Positions 1 to 9,474 of a DNA stretch of 50,646 bases are shown in pieces. The position numbers and the translations under genes were made by a program. The first letter of the stretch is position 1. Every line of letters starts with the position of its first letter. The notes beneath the pieces were generated by a model. It had not been told where the DNA came from. It was given only the letters and a program-made list of their open reading frames with translations, and did not search any database. Source of the stretch: CAZFVY01 sp964522665 (GTDB lineage Bacteria; Verrucomicrobiota; Verrucomicrobiia; Limisphaerales; CAZFVY01); the NCBI GenBank assembly GCA_964522665.1, contig CAZFVY010000048.1, forward strand, positions 1-50,646, in the 5' to 3' direction.

Positions 1-91
1 CCGCCAACCCGCCCGGGGAGATTGGGACAGCGTCACCGGCGAAGTCGCCCGTCACCTGAAAGCGCTCGTCGAGGCGAGCCGGGTCGGTTGA
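1..91 (+). CDS. C-terminal end of an unidentified protein (cut by left edge)
   Basis: An open frame enters from the left edge (codons begin at base 2) and stops at TGA 89-91. It encodes about 29 residues with a helical, protein-like look (…GDWDSVTGEVARHLKALVEA…). No family can be named from so short a piece. It could be a chance frame, but the composition is convincing for a gene end, and the next gene converges on it from the minus strand. Confidence 0.35.
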   Translation, partial: RQPARGDWDSVTGEVARHLKALVEASRVG

Positions 92-201
92 GTTGACACG
101 CCTGAGCTGAAAACGGCAGCGAATTTTCTGAGGCCCGGCGTTGCGATGGGCGAACGCCGGGCTGAAGAACCGTAGCGCAAGCTCCGCGTGCCGAGCCAGG
201 T

Positions 202-1674
202 TTAGATTTCGAAAAACGCCGCTGGCTCGGGCAGTGTCCGTTTGATCTCTCGCAGACGGTAGCCGAACCCGGAGCCTTGCGCGCTCGAGAGATCAACGCA
301 GCCGAGCCGCCGTTGATACATTCCCGGGTGGACTTCCGCCTCCGGAATCGAGGCATCGGGGTAAAACTGCATCGCGTTGGTTTCGACTCCCATGATGGTC
401 CCGACTTGAGCGGCTAGGAGCAGGTGGGGAATTTGGGCGAGCATCGGATTGGTGAGGTCTTGCACCATAAGGCTCATCCCATGGGCTTTCGCCCAGCAGG
501 CGCTGAGCAGGGCGCCGGATTGGGTTTTGCACGTTTTCAACGCCACGCCGGTCCAGCCGAGTTGTCGTCCCAGCCGGATCAAGCGCCAATCATGCGCGCT
601 CTCGTCGAGAAAAAGAGGTTTGCGGGCCGCGACGCTGTGCGCGTCAAGCCGGTGTTTTTCCAAGTCGTACGGAAACGGCTGCTCGACGTACAGAATCATG
701 CCGTAAATACGCGGGCGCTCGTCCCGCAGCCGATCGAGGATTTCGTTCACGTAATCGACGTTTGACACCGTGCAGTTGAAATCGGCGGAGAGCCACTCGA
801 CGCCGCGAGCCGCGGAGATCGCGCCCACCCGGACCAATCGCTGATAATCCCATTCCAGGTCGTGGCCGCGCAGTTTGATCTTCAGACATTTGAGGCCATC
901 GCGCGCGATCCAGTCTTCCAGGAGGACCGGATGGCCGTCGTTAGGCTCATCCCCCGTTAGCTCGGATCGATCCAACAAATCGAGACCACCCACCAGATGC
1001 CACGCGCGCAGGCGGGCCGGCGGGCGACGGATGAGAAAATCGGCGGGATACCGGCCCTGAAACTTGACCGGGCAGCCCTTCGCGGGGGTCAAAAAGTCGG
1101 CCAAGTCCCGGCTCATGAACTCCGGGACATAGGTCGCGTACGTGGGGCGATCGAGCAATTGACCGAACGCCTCGTGAATCGCGAGATCGAACGCCGAGGC
1201 GCAAACCAACGCCGCGAGCCAGGGGACCGGTTCCAAGTCCACGCCGCGTGATTCGTTGACGGCGGAGAGTTGCAGTGGGACGACCGTCTCGAGGAAGTCA
1301 TAGCCCAGCTCCAGGGGATGCGCTTGGCCATTGAAGCCGATCCACGCTTTAGCCAGGCGGATGCTCAACTCCTTCAACATCCGAAGCCGGCGTTCGTAGG
1401 GTTGGTTGCTCGGCCAGACCCACTGCACGCTCAAAGGCGTTTCACCCCAGCCCTCGGCGATCCGGCCTTGCCGATCCTGGACGCGCGCGCAGACGCGCGC
1501 GCAGGTGACTTCCGTCAAGGTTTCCGCGCCGAATTTGAGGGGGACCCGAGTCCGGACCGGCAGAAAATAAAGCCGTACCGCGATGACTTTTATATCCGAT
1601 GGTTTACCCAGGAATGGTCGCGCTGGAATTCGTTTCCCGGCGCGCGCCGACGGAGGTTCTGCCGTATTGGCCAT
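202..1674 (-). CDS. Enolase-superfamily (mandelate racemase / muconate lactonizing enzyme-like) protein
   Basis: A cytoplasmic metal-dependent enzyme of the enolase superfamily, which abstracts a proton alpha to a carboxylate through an enediolate intermediate. It has 490 residues, longer than the usual 350-420 because of about 30 extra N-terminal residues and internal insertions. Superfamily landmarks are in order: the K-x-K pair at about 265-267 (LKIKLRG), metal ligands D298 (SADFN), E331 (VEQP) and D357 (LDES), then a lysine at about 380 (ALKTCK). The N-terminal capping domain spans about residues 28-170. Substrate cannot be assigned: dipeptide epimerase, sugar-acid dehydratase and MLE-like roles remain possible. 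It stands alone on the minus strand, and the photolyase gene upstream ends 122 bp before its start. The extra N-terminus means the true start may lie inside, near residue 28. Confidence 0.8.
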   Translation of the reverse strand: MANTAEPPSARAGKRIPARPFLGKPSDIKVIAVRLYFLPVRTRVPLKFGAETLTEVTCARVCARVQDRQGRIAEGWGETPLSVQWVWPSNQPYERRLRMLKELSIRLAKAWIGFNGQAHPLELGYDFLETVVPLQLSAVNESRGVDLEPVPWLAALVCASAFDLAIHEAFGQLLDRPTYATYVPEFMSRDLADFLTPAKGCPVKFQGRYPADFLIRRPPARLRAWHLVGGLDLLDRSELTGDEPNDGHPVLLEDWIARDGLKCLKIKLRGHDLEWDYQRLVRVGAISAARGVEWLSADFNCTVSNVDYVNEILDRLRDERPRIYGMILYVEQPFPYDLEKHRLDAHSVAARKPLFLDESAHDWRLIRLGRQLGWTGVALKTCKTQSGALLSACWAKAHGMSLMVQDLTNPMLAQIPHLLLAAQVGTIMGVETNAMQFYPDASIPEAEVHPGMYQRRLGCVDLSSAQGSGFGYRLREIKRTLPEPAAFFEI

Positions 1675-1796
1675 GCCCTAATTTGGCGCCGTTGGAACCA
1701 AGAGGCAACCAGTGTACGAACCCAACGTTTGTCAAGTCTGGCTGAAACGCCGCCCTCGTCCGGGTGGCGCCGGCGGTTGAGCGTTGGAGGCGTCGG

Positions 1797-3251
1797 TCAA
1801 AGGTGGTTCAAGTTTTTCAATTTGCCGAACGCCTCGAGGGCTACTTCTCGCGCGATCGTGTGGCTGACGATGGGTGACGGGTAGCTCCGCCCGAGTTGGA
1901 CGCCCGCCGCGTCGAGGATGTTAGCGGGCGCGGCGAAGGGTTGGTGCAACCATTGGTCCGGGAGGCGGGCCAATTCTGGCAGCCAACGCCGCACATAGGC
2001 GCCTTGGGGATCGAATTTCTCGCCTTGGAGAATCGGGTTGAAGACGCGAAAGTATGGCGCCGCGTCGGCGCCGCAACCGGCGGACCATTGCCAGCCCAAC
2101 GTATTCTGCGCCAAATCCGCGTCCACCAAAGTATCCCAAAACCAGGCGGCGCCCTCCCGCCAAGAGATCAACAGGTCCTTCACCAGGAACGAGGCGACGA
2201 TCATGCGCGCCCGGTTATGCATCCAACCGGTCGTCCAGAGTTCCCGCATGCCGGCGTCAACGATCGGATAGCCGGTCCGTCCCGATTGCCAGGCGCCCAG
2301 AAACGCCGCGTCCCGGCGCCAGGGAAATCGTCTAAACTCGACCCGCAACGGTTCGTCGGTCGTATGGGGAAAGTGATAAAGCAGGTGATGCGCGAATTCG
2401 CGCCAACCGAGCTCTTGCAGAAACTTTGATTCCCGCCACACGGCGAGCGACTGGCCGGAAGTCTCGGCCCGGCGCCGCGCCGCGTGCCAGACTTGGCGCG
2501 GGCCGATTTCGCCGAAATGCAGATGTGGGGAAAGGCGCGACGTTCCACTGGCGCCGGGAAGCTCGCGCGCCTGATGATATTCCGGGAGGGAAGAGTCGAG
2601 GAAGCGCTGAAGCTGAGCTTGTCCGCCGCGTTCACCGGGTCGCCAGGCGATCGGAAAGCCCGCGGCCCAGTTCAGTTTAGGCTGCAATTCCAGCGCGGCG
2701 AGCTCGACTGATGCCGGCCACGACCGCGGAGGACGCAACGCGCGGGGCGGCGGCGCCGGTGGGTCCGGCTCAGCTTCCTTCAGGCAACGCCGCCAATACG
2801 CGGTGAAGACCTGGAACGGCTGGCCGCTTTGGTTCTCGATGGTCCACGGTTCGTGCCATAACGCCGCGTCGAAGCTCTGCGCGTCCACCCCTTTCTCGAC
2901 CAGCGCCGTTTTGACCTTGACGTCACGGGCGATGAGGAGCGGTTCGTACCGGCGGCTCCAATACACCGCGCCCGCGCCGGTTTCCTTGATTAAGTCGTCG
3001 AGGGCGGCTTGGCTCGGTCCCCGACGGATGATCAGCCGGGAACCGACTTTCCGTAATGAGCGGTCCAAATTCGCGAGCGACTCGTGCAACCACCACCGCG
3101 ACGCGGCTCCGGGAGGCCAGGGCCGTGCTTCTTCCGGAGCCCAGATAAAGATCGGCACAATTTCACCGCCCCGCTCGATCGCCGCGCGCAGCGCGGGGTG
3201 GTCGGCCAGGCGCAAATCAAGCTGAAACCAGACCAACGTGGGTGAGGTCAT
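1797..3251 (-). CDS. phrB: Deoxyribodipyrimidine photolyase (cryptochrome/photolyase family, class I-like)
   Basis: A light-driven flavoprotein that splits UV-induced pyrimidine dimers. An N-terminal alpha/beta photolyase domain opens with TLVWFQLDLRLADHPAL, the usual antenna-domain start. The C-terminal FAD-binding helical domain carries the family blocks GRTGYPIVDAGMREL, TGWMHNRARMIVASFLVKD, the D-A-L-Q-N-x-LGWQW-x-GCGADAAPYFRVFNP region and KFDPQGAYV. The conserved tryptophans of the electron-transfer chain lie in these blocks. I place the start at ATG 3249-3251 because homology begins right after it; an in-frame upstream start at 3323 would add 24 low-complexity residues. About 484 residues, typical for class I CPD photolyases. 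The gene lies just upstream of the enolase-family gene on the same strand. Whether it repairs CPD or (6-4) lesions is not decided here; CPD is most likely. Confidence 0.93.
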   Translation of the reverse strand: MTSPTLVWFQLDLRLADHPALRAAIERGGEIVPIFIWAPEEARPWPPGAASRWWLHESLANLDRSLRKVGSRLIIRRGPSQAALDDLIKETGAGAVYWSRRYEPLLIARDVKVKTALVEKGVDAQSFDAALWHEPWTIENQSGQPFQVFTAYWRRCLKEAEPDPPAPPPRALRPPRSWPASVELAALELQPKLNWAAGFPIAWRPGERGGQAQLQRFLDSSLPEYHQARELPGASGTSRLSPHLHFGEIGPRQVWHAARRRAETSGQSLAVWRESKFLQELGWREFAHHLLYHFPHTTDEPLRVEFRRFPWRRDAAFLGAWQSGRTGYPIVDAGMRELWTTGWMHNRARMIVASFLVKDLLISWREGAAWFWDTLVDADLAQNTLGWQWSAGCGADAAPYFRVFNPILQGEKFDPQGAYVRRWLPELARLPDQWLHQPFAAPANILDAAGVQLGRSYPSPIVSHTIAREVALEAFGKLKNLNHL

Positions 3252-3756
3252 AGCCGCCGGCGCCGCGGGACCGGTTCGATTCGGTAAAGGCTTTTCTGAG
3301 CGTTCACGGCGCGATGCTGCCATGATCGTTCGGCGCCGGGCACGATTAATCGGGTCGCCGCGTGACCGTGCCGATGGTCGCCGTGATTGAAATCGACTTT
3401 CGCGCCGAGCCGATGAACTTTTTTCCGACGAATACGGCGCCGCGTGACGTATAACCTAGTGAGCTGGGAAGAGCTTGTTTGAAGCCGAGGTTGGCCCGGG
3501 CGCCGAATCTGGCCAGGCGGGCGGCGAGGCTCAGGCAGCGTCCGGAATGAAAAGACCGGCGCGGCCACGTGTGGAGTCGCTTGGCGGGTCAGTCGAAGCG
3601 GCGCCGGATCGGCGCCAGGATTCAAGCAAGCTCTAGTTCCAGAAGCGAGAGTGGGTGAGTGGCGCCGGCGAAAGAACCGCGCACTGATGAGAGGGCCGGG
3701 AATCGGCCAGCCACGCGCCAGCGCCCGCGGGCGAAAGAACGCGGCCAGCTTAATTC
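3252..3756. other. Intergenic region between photolyase and sigma-factor genes
   Basis: About 500 bp between divergent genes. Frames are open on both strands but read as arginine/proline-rich low-complexity translations of GC-rich DNA, so I call no gene. Promoters for the two flanking genes should lie here. I looked for an ECF-type -35 (GGAAC-like) and -10 motif ahead of the sigma gene and saw no convincing pair. Confidence 0.5.
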
Positions 3757-4416
3757 ATGGGCAATCGTAATTTTTTGTCGTCCTTGTTCTCGATGACGGA
3801 TGAACAGGCGATGTGGCGGGTGCAGACCCAAGACGATCATCGCGCGTTCGCGCGCTTGGTCGAGCGGTGGGAGACGCCGATCAGGAACTTATGCGCCCGC
3901 ATGACCGGCGACGTTCATCGCGGGGAGGACCTCAAGCAAGACGTCTTCACCCGGGTGTTCGAAAAGCGGCAGGCCTATCAGCCCAGCCAGCGCTTTTCGA
4001 CCTGGATGTGGCGGATCGCGCTGAACCTCTGTTACGACGAGGCCCGCCGGGTCAAGCGCCGGCCGGAGGTTTCCCTTGAGGCGGACGGGCTTGACGGCGC
4101 CGAATCCAGCGATTTTCCCACGCCCGAGTTGACGCCTGACGCGTGGTTGGAACAGCGCGAACAAGGCGAATTGGTGCGGCAAGCCTTGCGGCAGGTGCCG
4201 GAGCTTTACCGGACCGTTTTGGTGCTGCGGCATTACGAGCGCCTCAAATTGCGGGAGATCGCGGAGGTGCTCGAAGTGCCGGAAGGAACGGTCAACTCCC
4301 GAATGGCCGAGGGCCTGGCCCAGTTGACGCGCCTGCTCGAAGGTCAATTCGACCAATTGAAAGGCACCAAAGCCCCGGCCAAGGCGAAGCCGCGCCGTGA
4401 GATTTTAAGCCTATGA
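3757..4416 (+). CDS. ECF-subfamily RNA polymerase sigma factor
   Basis: An alternative sigma factor that redirects RNA polymerase to a small regulon, normally held inactive by the anti-sigma factor encoded next. Of 219 residues, sigma region 2 spans about 28-100 (AFARLVERWE…, the conserved D-L-x-Q-D-V-F block, and FSTWMWRIALNLCYDEARR). Region 4 spans about 140-200, with the helix-turn-helix LREIAEVLEVPEGTVNSRM. An acidic/proline linker separates them, and a basic tail follows. ATG 3757 is used; ATG 3793 (MTDEQAMW…) is an equally plausible start, and neither has a clear Shine-Dalgarno. The stop overlaps the anti-sigma start by 4 bp (ATGA), so the two are translationally coupled. Confidence 0.93.
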   Translation: MGNRNFLSSLFSMTDEQAMWRVQTQDDHRAFARLVERWETPIRNLCARMTGDVHRGEDLKQDVFTRVFEKRQAYQPSQRFSTWMWRIALNLCYDEARRVKRRPEVSLEADGLDGAESSDFPTPELTPDAWLEQREQGELVRQALRQVPELYRTVLVLRHYERLKLREIAEVLEVPEGTVNSRMAEGLAQLTRLLEGQFDQLKGTKAPAKAKPRREILSL

Positions 4417-5168
4417 AACATCCGCAACGTGAAGCTTGGGTCCCTTACCTCACCGGCGAAGCCGCCGCCGAGACGCGTAACGAACTCGCGGCTCATCTCC
4501 GCGATTGCGCCGAATGCGCCGCTCAGGTGGCCGCCTGGGAACGAACCATGCGCGCGCTCGACGCCTGGAAACTACCTCGCCACCGGCCGCGTTCGCGCGT
4601 GGCGCCGCCGATCCTAAAGTGGGCCATCGCCGCGGCCGTCGTTTTGAGCTTGGGATTTGGCGCCGGCCGGCTTTCGGCCCCAGCGGCTGGTTCGCTGAAG
4701 GCCTTGCGGGCGCAGGTGGAGAACGCGGCGCGAACTTCGACGGAATTCCGGCTTCAAGAGCGCCAGGAATTGGGCGCCGATCTGGAAGCCGCCCTCGCGG
4801 CCAACCGTCGGCAGCTCACCAACGAGGTGCACGCGCAGGTCGCCGCGATGGAGCGGCAGTTGCTCGCGAACATGGACCAGACCGCGCGCGCCTTGAACGC
4901 CACCAGCCTAGAATCAAGGGAGTCGCTGCGCGCTCTTGGCCAGGCTCTTCAGGACGCCCGTCTCGAGGATCGGGAAGCCACGACGTCGCTTGTGCGACGG
5001 CTCAAGGAGGATGAGGCCGCCAATTTGTTAGCCCTGCGGAAGGACCTGGAAACGGTCGCGTCGTTCGCGGATGACCAGCTTCAACAGGCGCGCCAGCGAA
5101 TCCTCCAACTGGCCAACTACACTCAACCAGCTCACCCAGCCAACGGTAAACCACATTCATCCCAATAA
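4413..5168 (+). CDS. Anti-sigma factor with zinc-finger-like N-terminus, one TM helix and a long periplasmic coiled coil
   Basis: Likely the membrane-bound inhibitor of the sigma factor just upstream. Residues 1-60 form an anti-sigma domain of the zinc-binding type: H28-x3-C32-x2-C35 in HLRDCAECAAQ matches the H-x3-C-x2-C core of ZAS/zf-HC2 domains. A single transmembrane helix follows at about 68-86, rich in A, V, L and G. The rest, about 90-240, is Ala/Glu/Leu/Arg/Gln-rich and strongly predicted by eye to be an extended alpha-helical coiled coil outside the membrane. This is unusual next to the short sensor domains of many anti-sigmas. It starts by ATGA overlap with the sigma gene, and the secreted protein gene follows after 23 bp, probably in the same operon. 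Confidence 0.85.
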   Translation: MKHPQREAWVPYLTGEAAAETRNELAAHLRDCAECAAQVAAWERTMRALDAWKLPRHRPRSRVAPPILKWAIAAAVVLSLGFGAGRLSAPAAGSLKALRAQVENAARTSTEFRLQERQELGADLEAALAANRRQLTNEVHAQVAAMERQLLANMDQTARALNATSLESRESLRALGQALQDARLEDREATTSLVRRLKEDEAANLLALRKDLETVASFADDQLQQARQRILQLANYTQPAHPANGKPHSSQ

Positions 5169-5191
5169 ACTCACGCAAGAAAGAGCGTTTC

Positions 5192-6322
5192 ATGAAAAAA
5201 CTTATTCCAATTACCACCATCGTCGTCGCGACGCTGGCCGCCCAATTGACGCCGCGCGTTCGCGCGCAGACGAGCGCGACGGCCGAAAACCCGCCTACGA
5301 TCGACGCCGGTTCGGCGCTGGCGCCGCTGGCGGATTACGGCCAAACCCGAACGCCCTACCCGGAGAATCGCGGCCCGCAGAATTCGTTTAGCCTCGAGGG
5401 CGACCCGCGGGCTGGCGGCGGCTTTTATTACCACCCGAACGGCCGGAGCGCGGAAAATGTTAACTCGACGATCATCCGGTTTTCTGACGGCGATTCGACG
5501 ACGATCGACGCCTTGCAGGAGGACATGAACGTGATGGGATTCTTATTGGAACGAAATGTCGATCGCGCGTTGAAGGAGGACCCCACTCCGTATAAATCCG
5601 GGATTCCGATGCTCCTGAAGTCAGGCTCGCGGTCGGTGCGCGCGCTTTATTTGGAAGGCTTTGGGGCGCTCTTCACCTTCCATGTCAGCTTTCCTCTGGT
5701 GGCTCCGCCGGCGATGGAACCCAAGAAGACGGCGCCGAGTGGAGGCACCGAGTGGGACAACGCCCGACACGAGCTTTACGGCCGACCGGATGAACCCAAC
5801 GCGTGGGCCGGCTCCGCCACTGCCGGCAATTTCGTCGAATACAACCAAGGCCAGGTCGAATCGCTAAAAAAGGAGATTCTCCAGTCCCTCAAAAACGCGG
5901 CGAATATCCGCGAACTGAAGGCGGATGAACAAATCGTCGTCACGGTGTTCGGCTCCGAAAGCGTCGCGCTCGCGCGAGGCGCCGGCGCGCCCGTTGGCGG
6001 ACTCGGAACGACTGAAACGCCCGACGACCCCAACAAGCCCAGGGAAGCTGGCGCCACTGCGTTTGGCCGGCCCGAGCGTTCCGCGTTGGCCGGAGGCGTC
6101 GCCCAGCCGGGACAGGGCCGGGCGACGGTGCTGACGGTGCGGGTTCGCAAGGCAGACGCCGCGGCGCTGGCAAAAGGAGGTCTCAGTTTTGACGAGTTCC
6201 AGAGAAAGGCAACCGTTCGAGCATCGCTCGGGAACAGCTTGACGCCGCGCGTTGAATCGTGGGGAACGACCGGCAATTCGCCCCTCTTCCGAGCCTCCGA
6301 GTCCGACCTTCAGCGGCGTTGA
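5192..6322 (+). CDS. Secreted protein of unknown function in the ECF sigma operon
   Basis: I do not recognise a family. The 376-residue product has a Sec signal peptide at about 1-25 (MKKLIPITTIVVATLAAQ…, cleavage probably after RVRAQ). A polar, proline- and glycine-rich mature part carries a short FHVSFPLVAPP strand-like segment at about 166-176, and the C-terminal half is rich in A, G, R and P. A purine-rich stretch (AAGAAAGAG) lies about 7 nt before the ATG. It is the third gene of the sigma/anti-sigma operon, so it may be a periplasmic partner or sensor of that system; this is inference from position only. Confidence 0.75.
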   Translation: MKKLIPITTIVVATLAAQLTPRVRAQTSATAENPPTIDAGSALAPLADYGQTRTPYPENRGPQNSFSLEGDPRAGGGFYYHPNGRSAENVNSTIIRFSDGDSTTIDALQEDMNVMGFLLERNVDRALKEDPTPYKSGIPMLLKSGSRSVRALYLEGFGALFTFHVSFPLVAPPAMEPKKTAPSGGTEWDNARHELYGRPDEPNAWAGSATAGNFVEYNQGQVESLKKEILQSLKNAANIRELKADEQIVVTVFGSESVALARGAGAPVGGLGTTETPDDPNKPREAGATAFGRPERSALAGGVAQPGQGRATVLTVRVRKADAAALAKGGLSFDEFQRKATVRASLGNSLTPRVESWGTTGNSPLFRASESDLQRR

Positions 6323-6518
6323 CCGGCCCCGTCCCGCGGCGCGCGTGAGCGCGGCCGCGGGCCGCGCGAGCGGGTTCGCCGCGCGTATTTCTCTCGGCGC
6401 CGGTTTCGGCCGCCGAATCCCCGGCTGGTTGAGCCAGCGAGGTTGATCTTCCGTTCCCCGGCCGCATCAGACCCGCGCCGAGACGCCAAGCCTTCCTCGC
6501 GCCGGTCGGTCCGGTGTC

Positions 6519-8585
6519 GTGTCAATTCTCGGCGTTGACCGTGGCGCCGGGGCCGGGCTAGTCTCTGGTCGCGTGAGCGCCGTGAATGAACGACTCGTTC
6601 GGATCGGTCAACCGTCCGCGGCGGACCGAACTGACGCAGAATCATCTGCAACGGCGTCTGAGGGTGGTCCCGGCGAGATTGCCTCCCTGAAAGGCGAGAT
6701 CGCGCGGCTCAAGGAGGTTGAGGCAAACTACCGCGGGATGTTTGAAAACGCGCTGGATGGCATTTTTCAGACGACGCCGGCGGGGCGATACCTCAATGTC
6801 AACCCGGCTCTGGCGCGCATTTATGGATACGGTTCGCCGGCCGAGCTGATCGCCACGCTGAACGACATCGAGCATCAGCTTTATACCGATCCGCGGCGGC
6901 GGCCCGAATTCGTCCGCCTGATGGAGCGGGACGGCCTGGTTGATCGCTTCGAGTCGCAAATCCGCCGGAAAGACGGCGGCGTGATCTGGATCTCGGAGAG
7001 CGCCCGCTGCGTCCGCGACCCAGCCGGGCGCCTGCTTTATTACGAGGGCATTGTAAAGGACGTCACCGAGCGCATGCGGACGGAGGAGAAGCTGCGCGAA
7101 CAGGCGGCTTTGCTCGACCAGGCGCACGACGCCATCTATGTGCCGGACCTCGATCACTGCGTGCGTTACTGGAACGAAGGCGCCACGCGTCTCTACGGCT
7201 GGACTCGCGCCGAGGCGTGCGGACAGTCCGCGCTGCGGCTGTTTTGGCGGGGCGACGAAGCGCCAGTGAAGGAATCACTGCAGGTCGTGCGCGAGCGGGG
7301 CGAATGGACCGGAGAACTGCGCCAGTTCAAAAAGGATGGCAAGGAAATCTTCGTCCAGAGCCGGTGGGCCTTGATGCGGGACGCCGCGGGTCTGCCGCGT
7401 TCGATCCTGGTCATCAACACGGACGTCACCGAGCGCAAGCGGCTGGAGGCGCAATTCCTGCGCGCGCAGCGCATGGAAAGCATCGGCACGCTGACCAGCG
7501 GCGTGGCGCACGACTTGAATAATTGCCTGACGCCGATTTTGATTTCCGCGCCCCTCCTCCGCTGCGCGCTTCCGCCCGAACAGTTGGAGAGCACCCTGAC
7601 GACCATCGAGGTGAGCGCGCAGCGGGGCGCCGATATCATTCGGCAGTTGCTCACGTTTGTCCGCGGCGCCGAGGGCAGGCGCGGCCCGGTCCAACTCCGG
7701 CATATCGTCAGCGAGACCGTGGCGATTGCCCGGCAGACGTTTCCGAAATCGATCCTCGTCAAACCGTCGTTTCAAAAGGACCTTTGGATCATTCAGGGTG
7801 ATCCCACGCAGTTGCATCAAGTGCTGGTCAACCTCTGCGTCAACGCGCGCGACGCCATGCCGCGGGGCGGCACGCTGGCGATCACCGCGCGCAACGTTCA
7901 ACTGGACAGCGAAAGCCCGCGGCGCGCGCCCCAAGCCCGGCCCGGCCCGCACGTCATTATCGAGGTCACCGATACCGGCGAAGGCATCGCCCCGGAGATT
8001 CTCGACCGGATTTTCGACCCGTTTTTCACCACGAAGGAATCGGGCCGGGGCACAGGCCTGGGATTGTCCACCGTCTTGAGCATCGTCAAGAGCCACGGCG
8101 GCTTCATCGAAGTCCGCACCGAAGTCGGCAAAGGGACGACCTTCACGACCTGTTTGCCGGCCACTCCGGAAAAACAATTGACGGAGGCGCGCGCCGCGCC
8201 GGCCGGGCGGGCGCAGGGAAAAGGGGAGTTGATCCTTTTGGTGGAGGATGAGACGGGCATCCGGGAAATCACGCAGCTTGCCTTAACGAGCAACAATTAT
8301 CAGGTGATGACGGCGAGCGATGGGTTTGAGGCCGTCGCGTTGTTCACCAAGCACGGCGGTCAGATCAAACTTGTTTTGACCGACCTGATGATGCCGTTCA
8401 TGGACGGCTCGGCGTTGGTCCGGATTTTGCGAAAGATGAACCCGCACATCCCGATCGTCGTGATGACCGGCGCCGGCGCGCGCGAACTGGAGCCGCTCGC
8501 CGGCTTGGACATTCAGCGGGTTCTGGCCAAGCCCTATACCTCCGATAAGCTGCTCGCGATGCTGCGAGAAGTCTTCAGCGTTTGA
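6519..8585 (+). CDS. Hybrid sensor histidine kinase (PAS-PAS-HisKA-HATPase-REC)
   Basis: A soluble multidomain signalling kinase of 688 residues with no obvious transmembrane segment. A short coiled coil (about 50-72) leads to two PAS domains (about 70-185 and 195-308), each ending in a D-V-T-E-R PAC-type motif. Next come the dimerisation/phospho-acceptor helix with H331 in SGVAHDLNN, the ATP-binding domain with N-box VNLCVNARDAM (about 437-447), G1 DTGEGI (485-490) and G2 GTGLGL (511-516), and a C-terminal receiver domain (about 570-688) with acceptor D622 (LTDLMMP) and conserved K671 (KPYT). The N-terminal 45 residues look non-conserved, and the start may be one of the GTG codons near 6572-6582. 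No DNA-binding response regulator lies nearby, so the output partner is elsewhere. Confidence 0.92.
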   Translation: MSILGVDRGAGAGLVSGRVSAVNERLVRIGQPSAADRTDAESSATASEGGPGEIASLKGEIARLKEVEANYRGMFENALDGIFQTTPAGRYLNVNPALARIYGYGSPAELIATLNDIEHQLYTDPRRRPEFVRLMERDGLVDRFESQIRRKDGGVIWISESARCVRDPAGRLLYYEGIVKDVTERMRTEEKLREQAALLDQAHDAIYVPDLDHCVRYWNEGATRLYGWTRAEACGQSALRLFWRGDEAPVKESLQVVRERGEWTGELRQFKKDGKEIFVQSRWALMRDAAGLPRSILVINTDVTERKRLEAQFLRAQRMESIGTLTSGVAHDLNNCLTPILISAPLLRCALPPEQLESTLTTIEVSAQRGADIIRQLLTFVRGAEGRRGPVQLRHIVSETVAIARQTFPKSILVKPSFQKDLWIIQGDPTQLHQVLVNLCVNARDAMPRGGTLAITARNVQLDSESPRRAPQARPGPHVIIEVTDTGEGIAPEILDRIFDPFFTTKESGRGTGLGLSTVLSIVKSHGGFIEVRTEVGKGTTFTTCLPATPEKQLTEARAAPAGRAQGKGELILLVEDETGIREITQLALTSNNYQVMTASDGFEAVALFTKHGGQIKLVLTDLMMPFMDGSALVRILRKMNPHIPIVVMTGAGARELEPLAGLDIQRVLAKPYTSDKLLAMLREVFSV

Positions 8586-8684
8586 CGTTGGGGACGACGG
8601 GTGGGAGCCGGAAGACTACGCTGATCGCGACCGAACGCCCGGCGACAAGCCATGCAAGCTTCGAGAGTCCTTTGCCGGCCGGCA

Positions 8685-9359
8685 TTAGAGCAGCCGGGCC
8701 ACGAGGTTCTGGTACGCCTGCGCCTTCAATCTCGCGACCTGACCCTGGTCGGAACTCTCCCGAGTGAGCCGCGCGCTCGTGCGCGAGTCTTCCAGGCTGT
8801 CGGCCATGTGCATGGTCCATTTGCCGGTCGTGGCGTCCACCAGGAAACCCTTGACGCGCAGTCGCATCGTCTGGGTGCTGTCGGGCACCGCCCGTCCGAC
8901 GACCGGGATCCACGAGATGGCTTTGGTCACTTCGTCGCGGCGGGCGCTTTCCAGAATGCCCCAATAGACGAAAATGCGCGCGCAACCCCCATTCAACGCG
9001 GCCGCCCGCAATCGCTCCGCGTAAGCCTGCTCGTGCTCTTTGGAGGGAATCCCCGAGAACGCGGCGCAGGCGAAATATCGTTGCAGTTCTTTCAGCATCG
9101 GATCATCCGGCAGCATCGCCCCGGATTGAATCACCATCAGTCGCTCGCCACGGGTGAGAACCACCGGCGAATAAGGCTGGCTCGCGGGGGGAGCGGGGGC
9201 GGCGCCGAGCACATCCAATTCCGTGAGTTCGCCGCGATAGAGATCGCTCCCGAAGTCATGATAGCCGTGATGGTAGCCGGAGTCGGAGATCGAGCGGGCG
9301 CAGCCGGACAAAAGCGCGAGGCAGAACCCAAAAACGAGGAAACGAACGCAGCGATTCAT
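8685..9359 (-). CDS. Exported lipoprotein of unknown function
   Basis: A 224-residue protein with a classic lipoprotein signal: positively charged N-end, hydrophobic core and lipobox LLSGC with Cys20 as the lipidation site. After a Tyr/His/Gly-rich linker the mature part contains a mixed alpha/beta domain, with segments such as ARIFVYWGILESARRDEVTK and LRVKGFLVDATTGKWTMHM. I do not recognise the family. The genes on both sides (kinase, ribonucleotide reductase) are unrelated, so it is probably a single-gene unit. Envelope localisation is well supported; the function is unknown. Confidence 0.75.
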   Translation of the reverse strand: MNRCVRFLVFGFCLALLSGCARSISDSGYHHGYHDFGSDLYRGELTELDVLGAAPAPPASQPYSPVVLTRGERLMVIQSGAMLPDDPMLKELQRYFACAAFSGIPSKEHEQAYAERLRAAALNGGCARIFVYWGILESARRDEVTKAISWIPVVGRAVPDSTQTMRLRVKGFLVDATTGKWTMHMADSLEDSRTSARLTRESSDQGQVARLKAQAYQNLVARLL

Positions 9360-9474
9360 ACTTTGGGTGGATTGGACACCGCCACTGATAAAATGTTCGA
9401 ATCACCGTACGACTTGGGAGCGAGACTTGCGAAAACGTAGCGCACAAGCGGCCAACATTTCCCATCCCGGAGAG

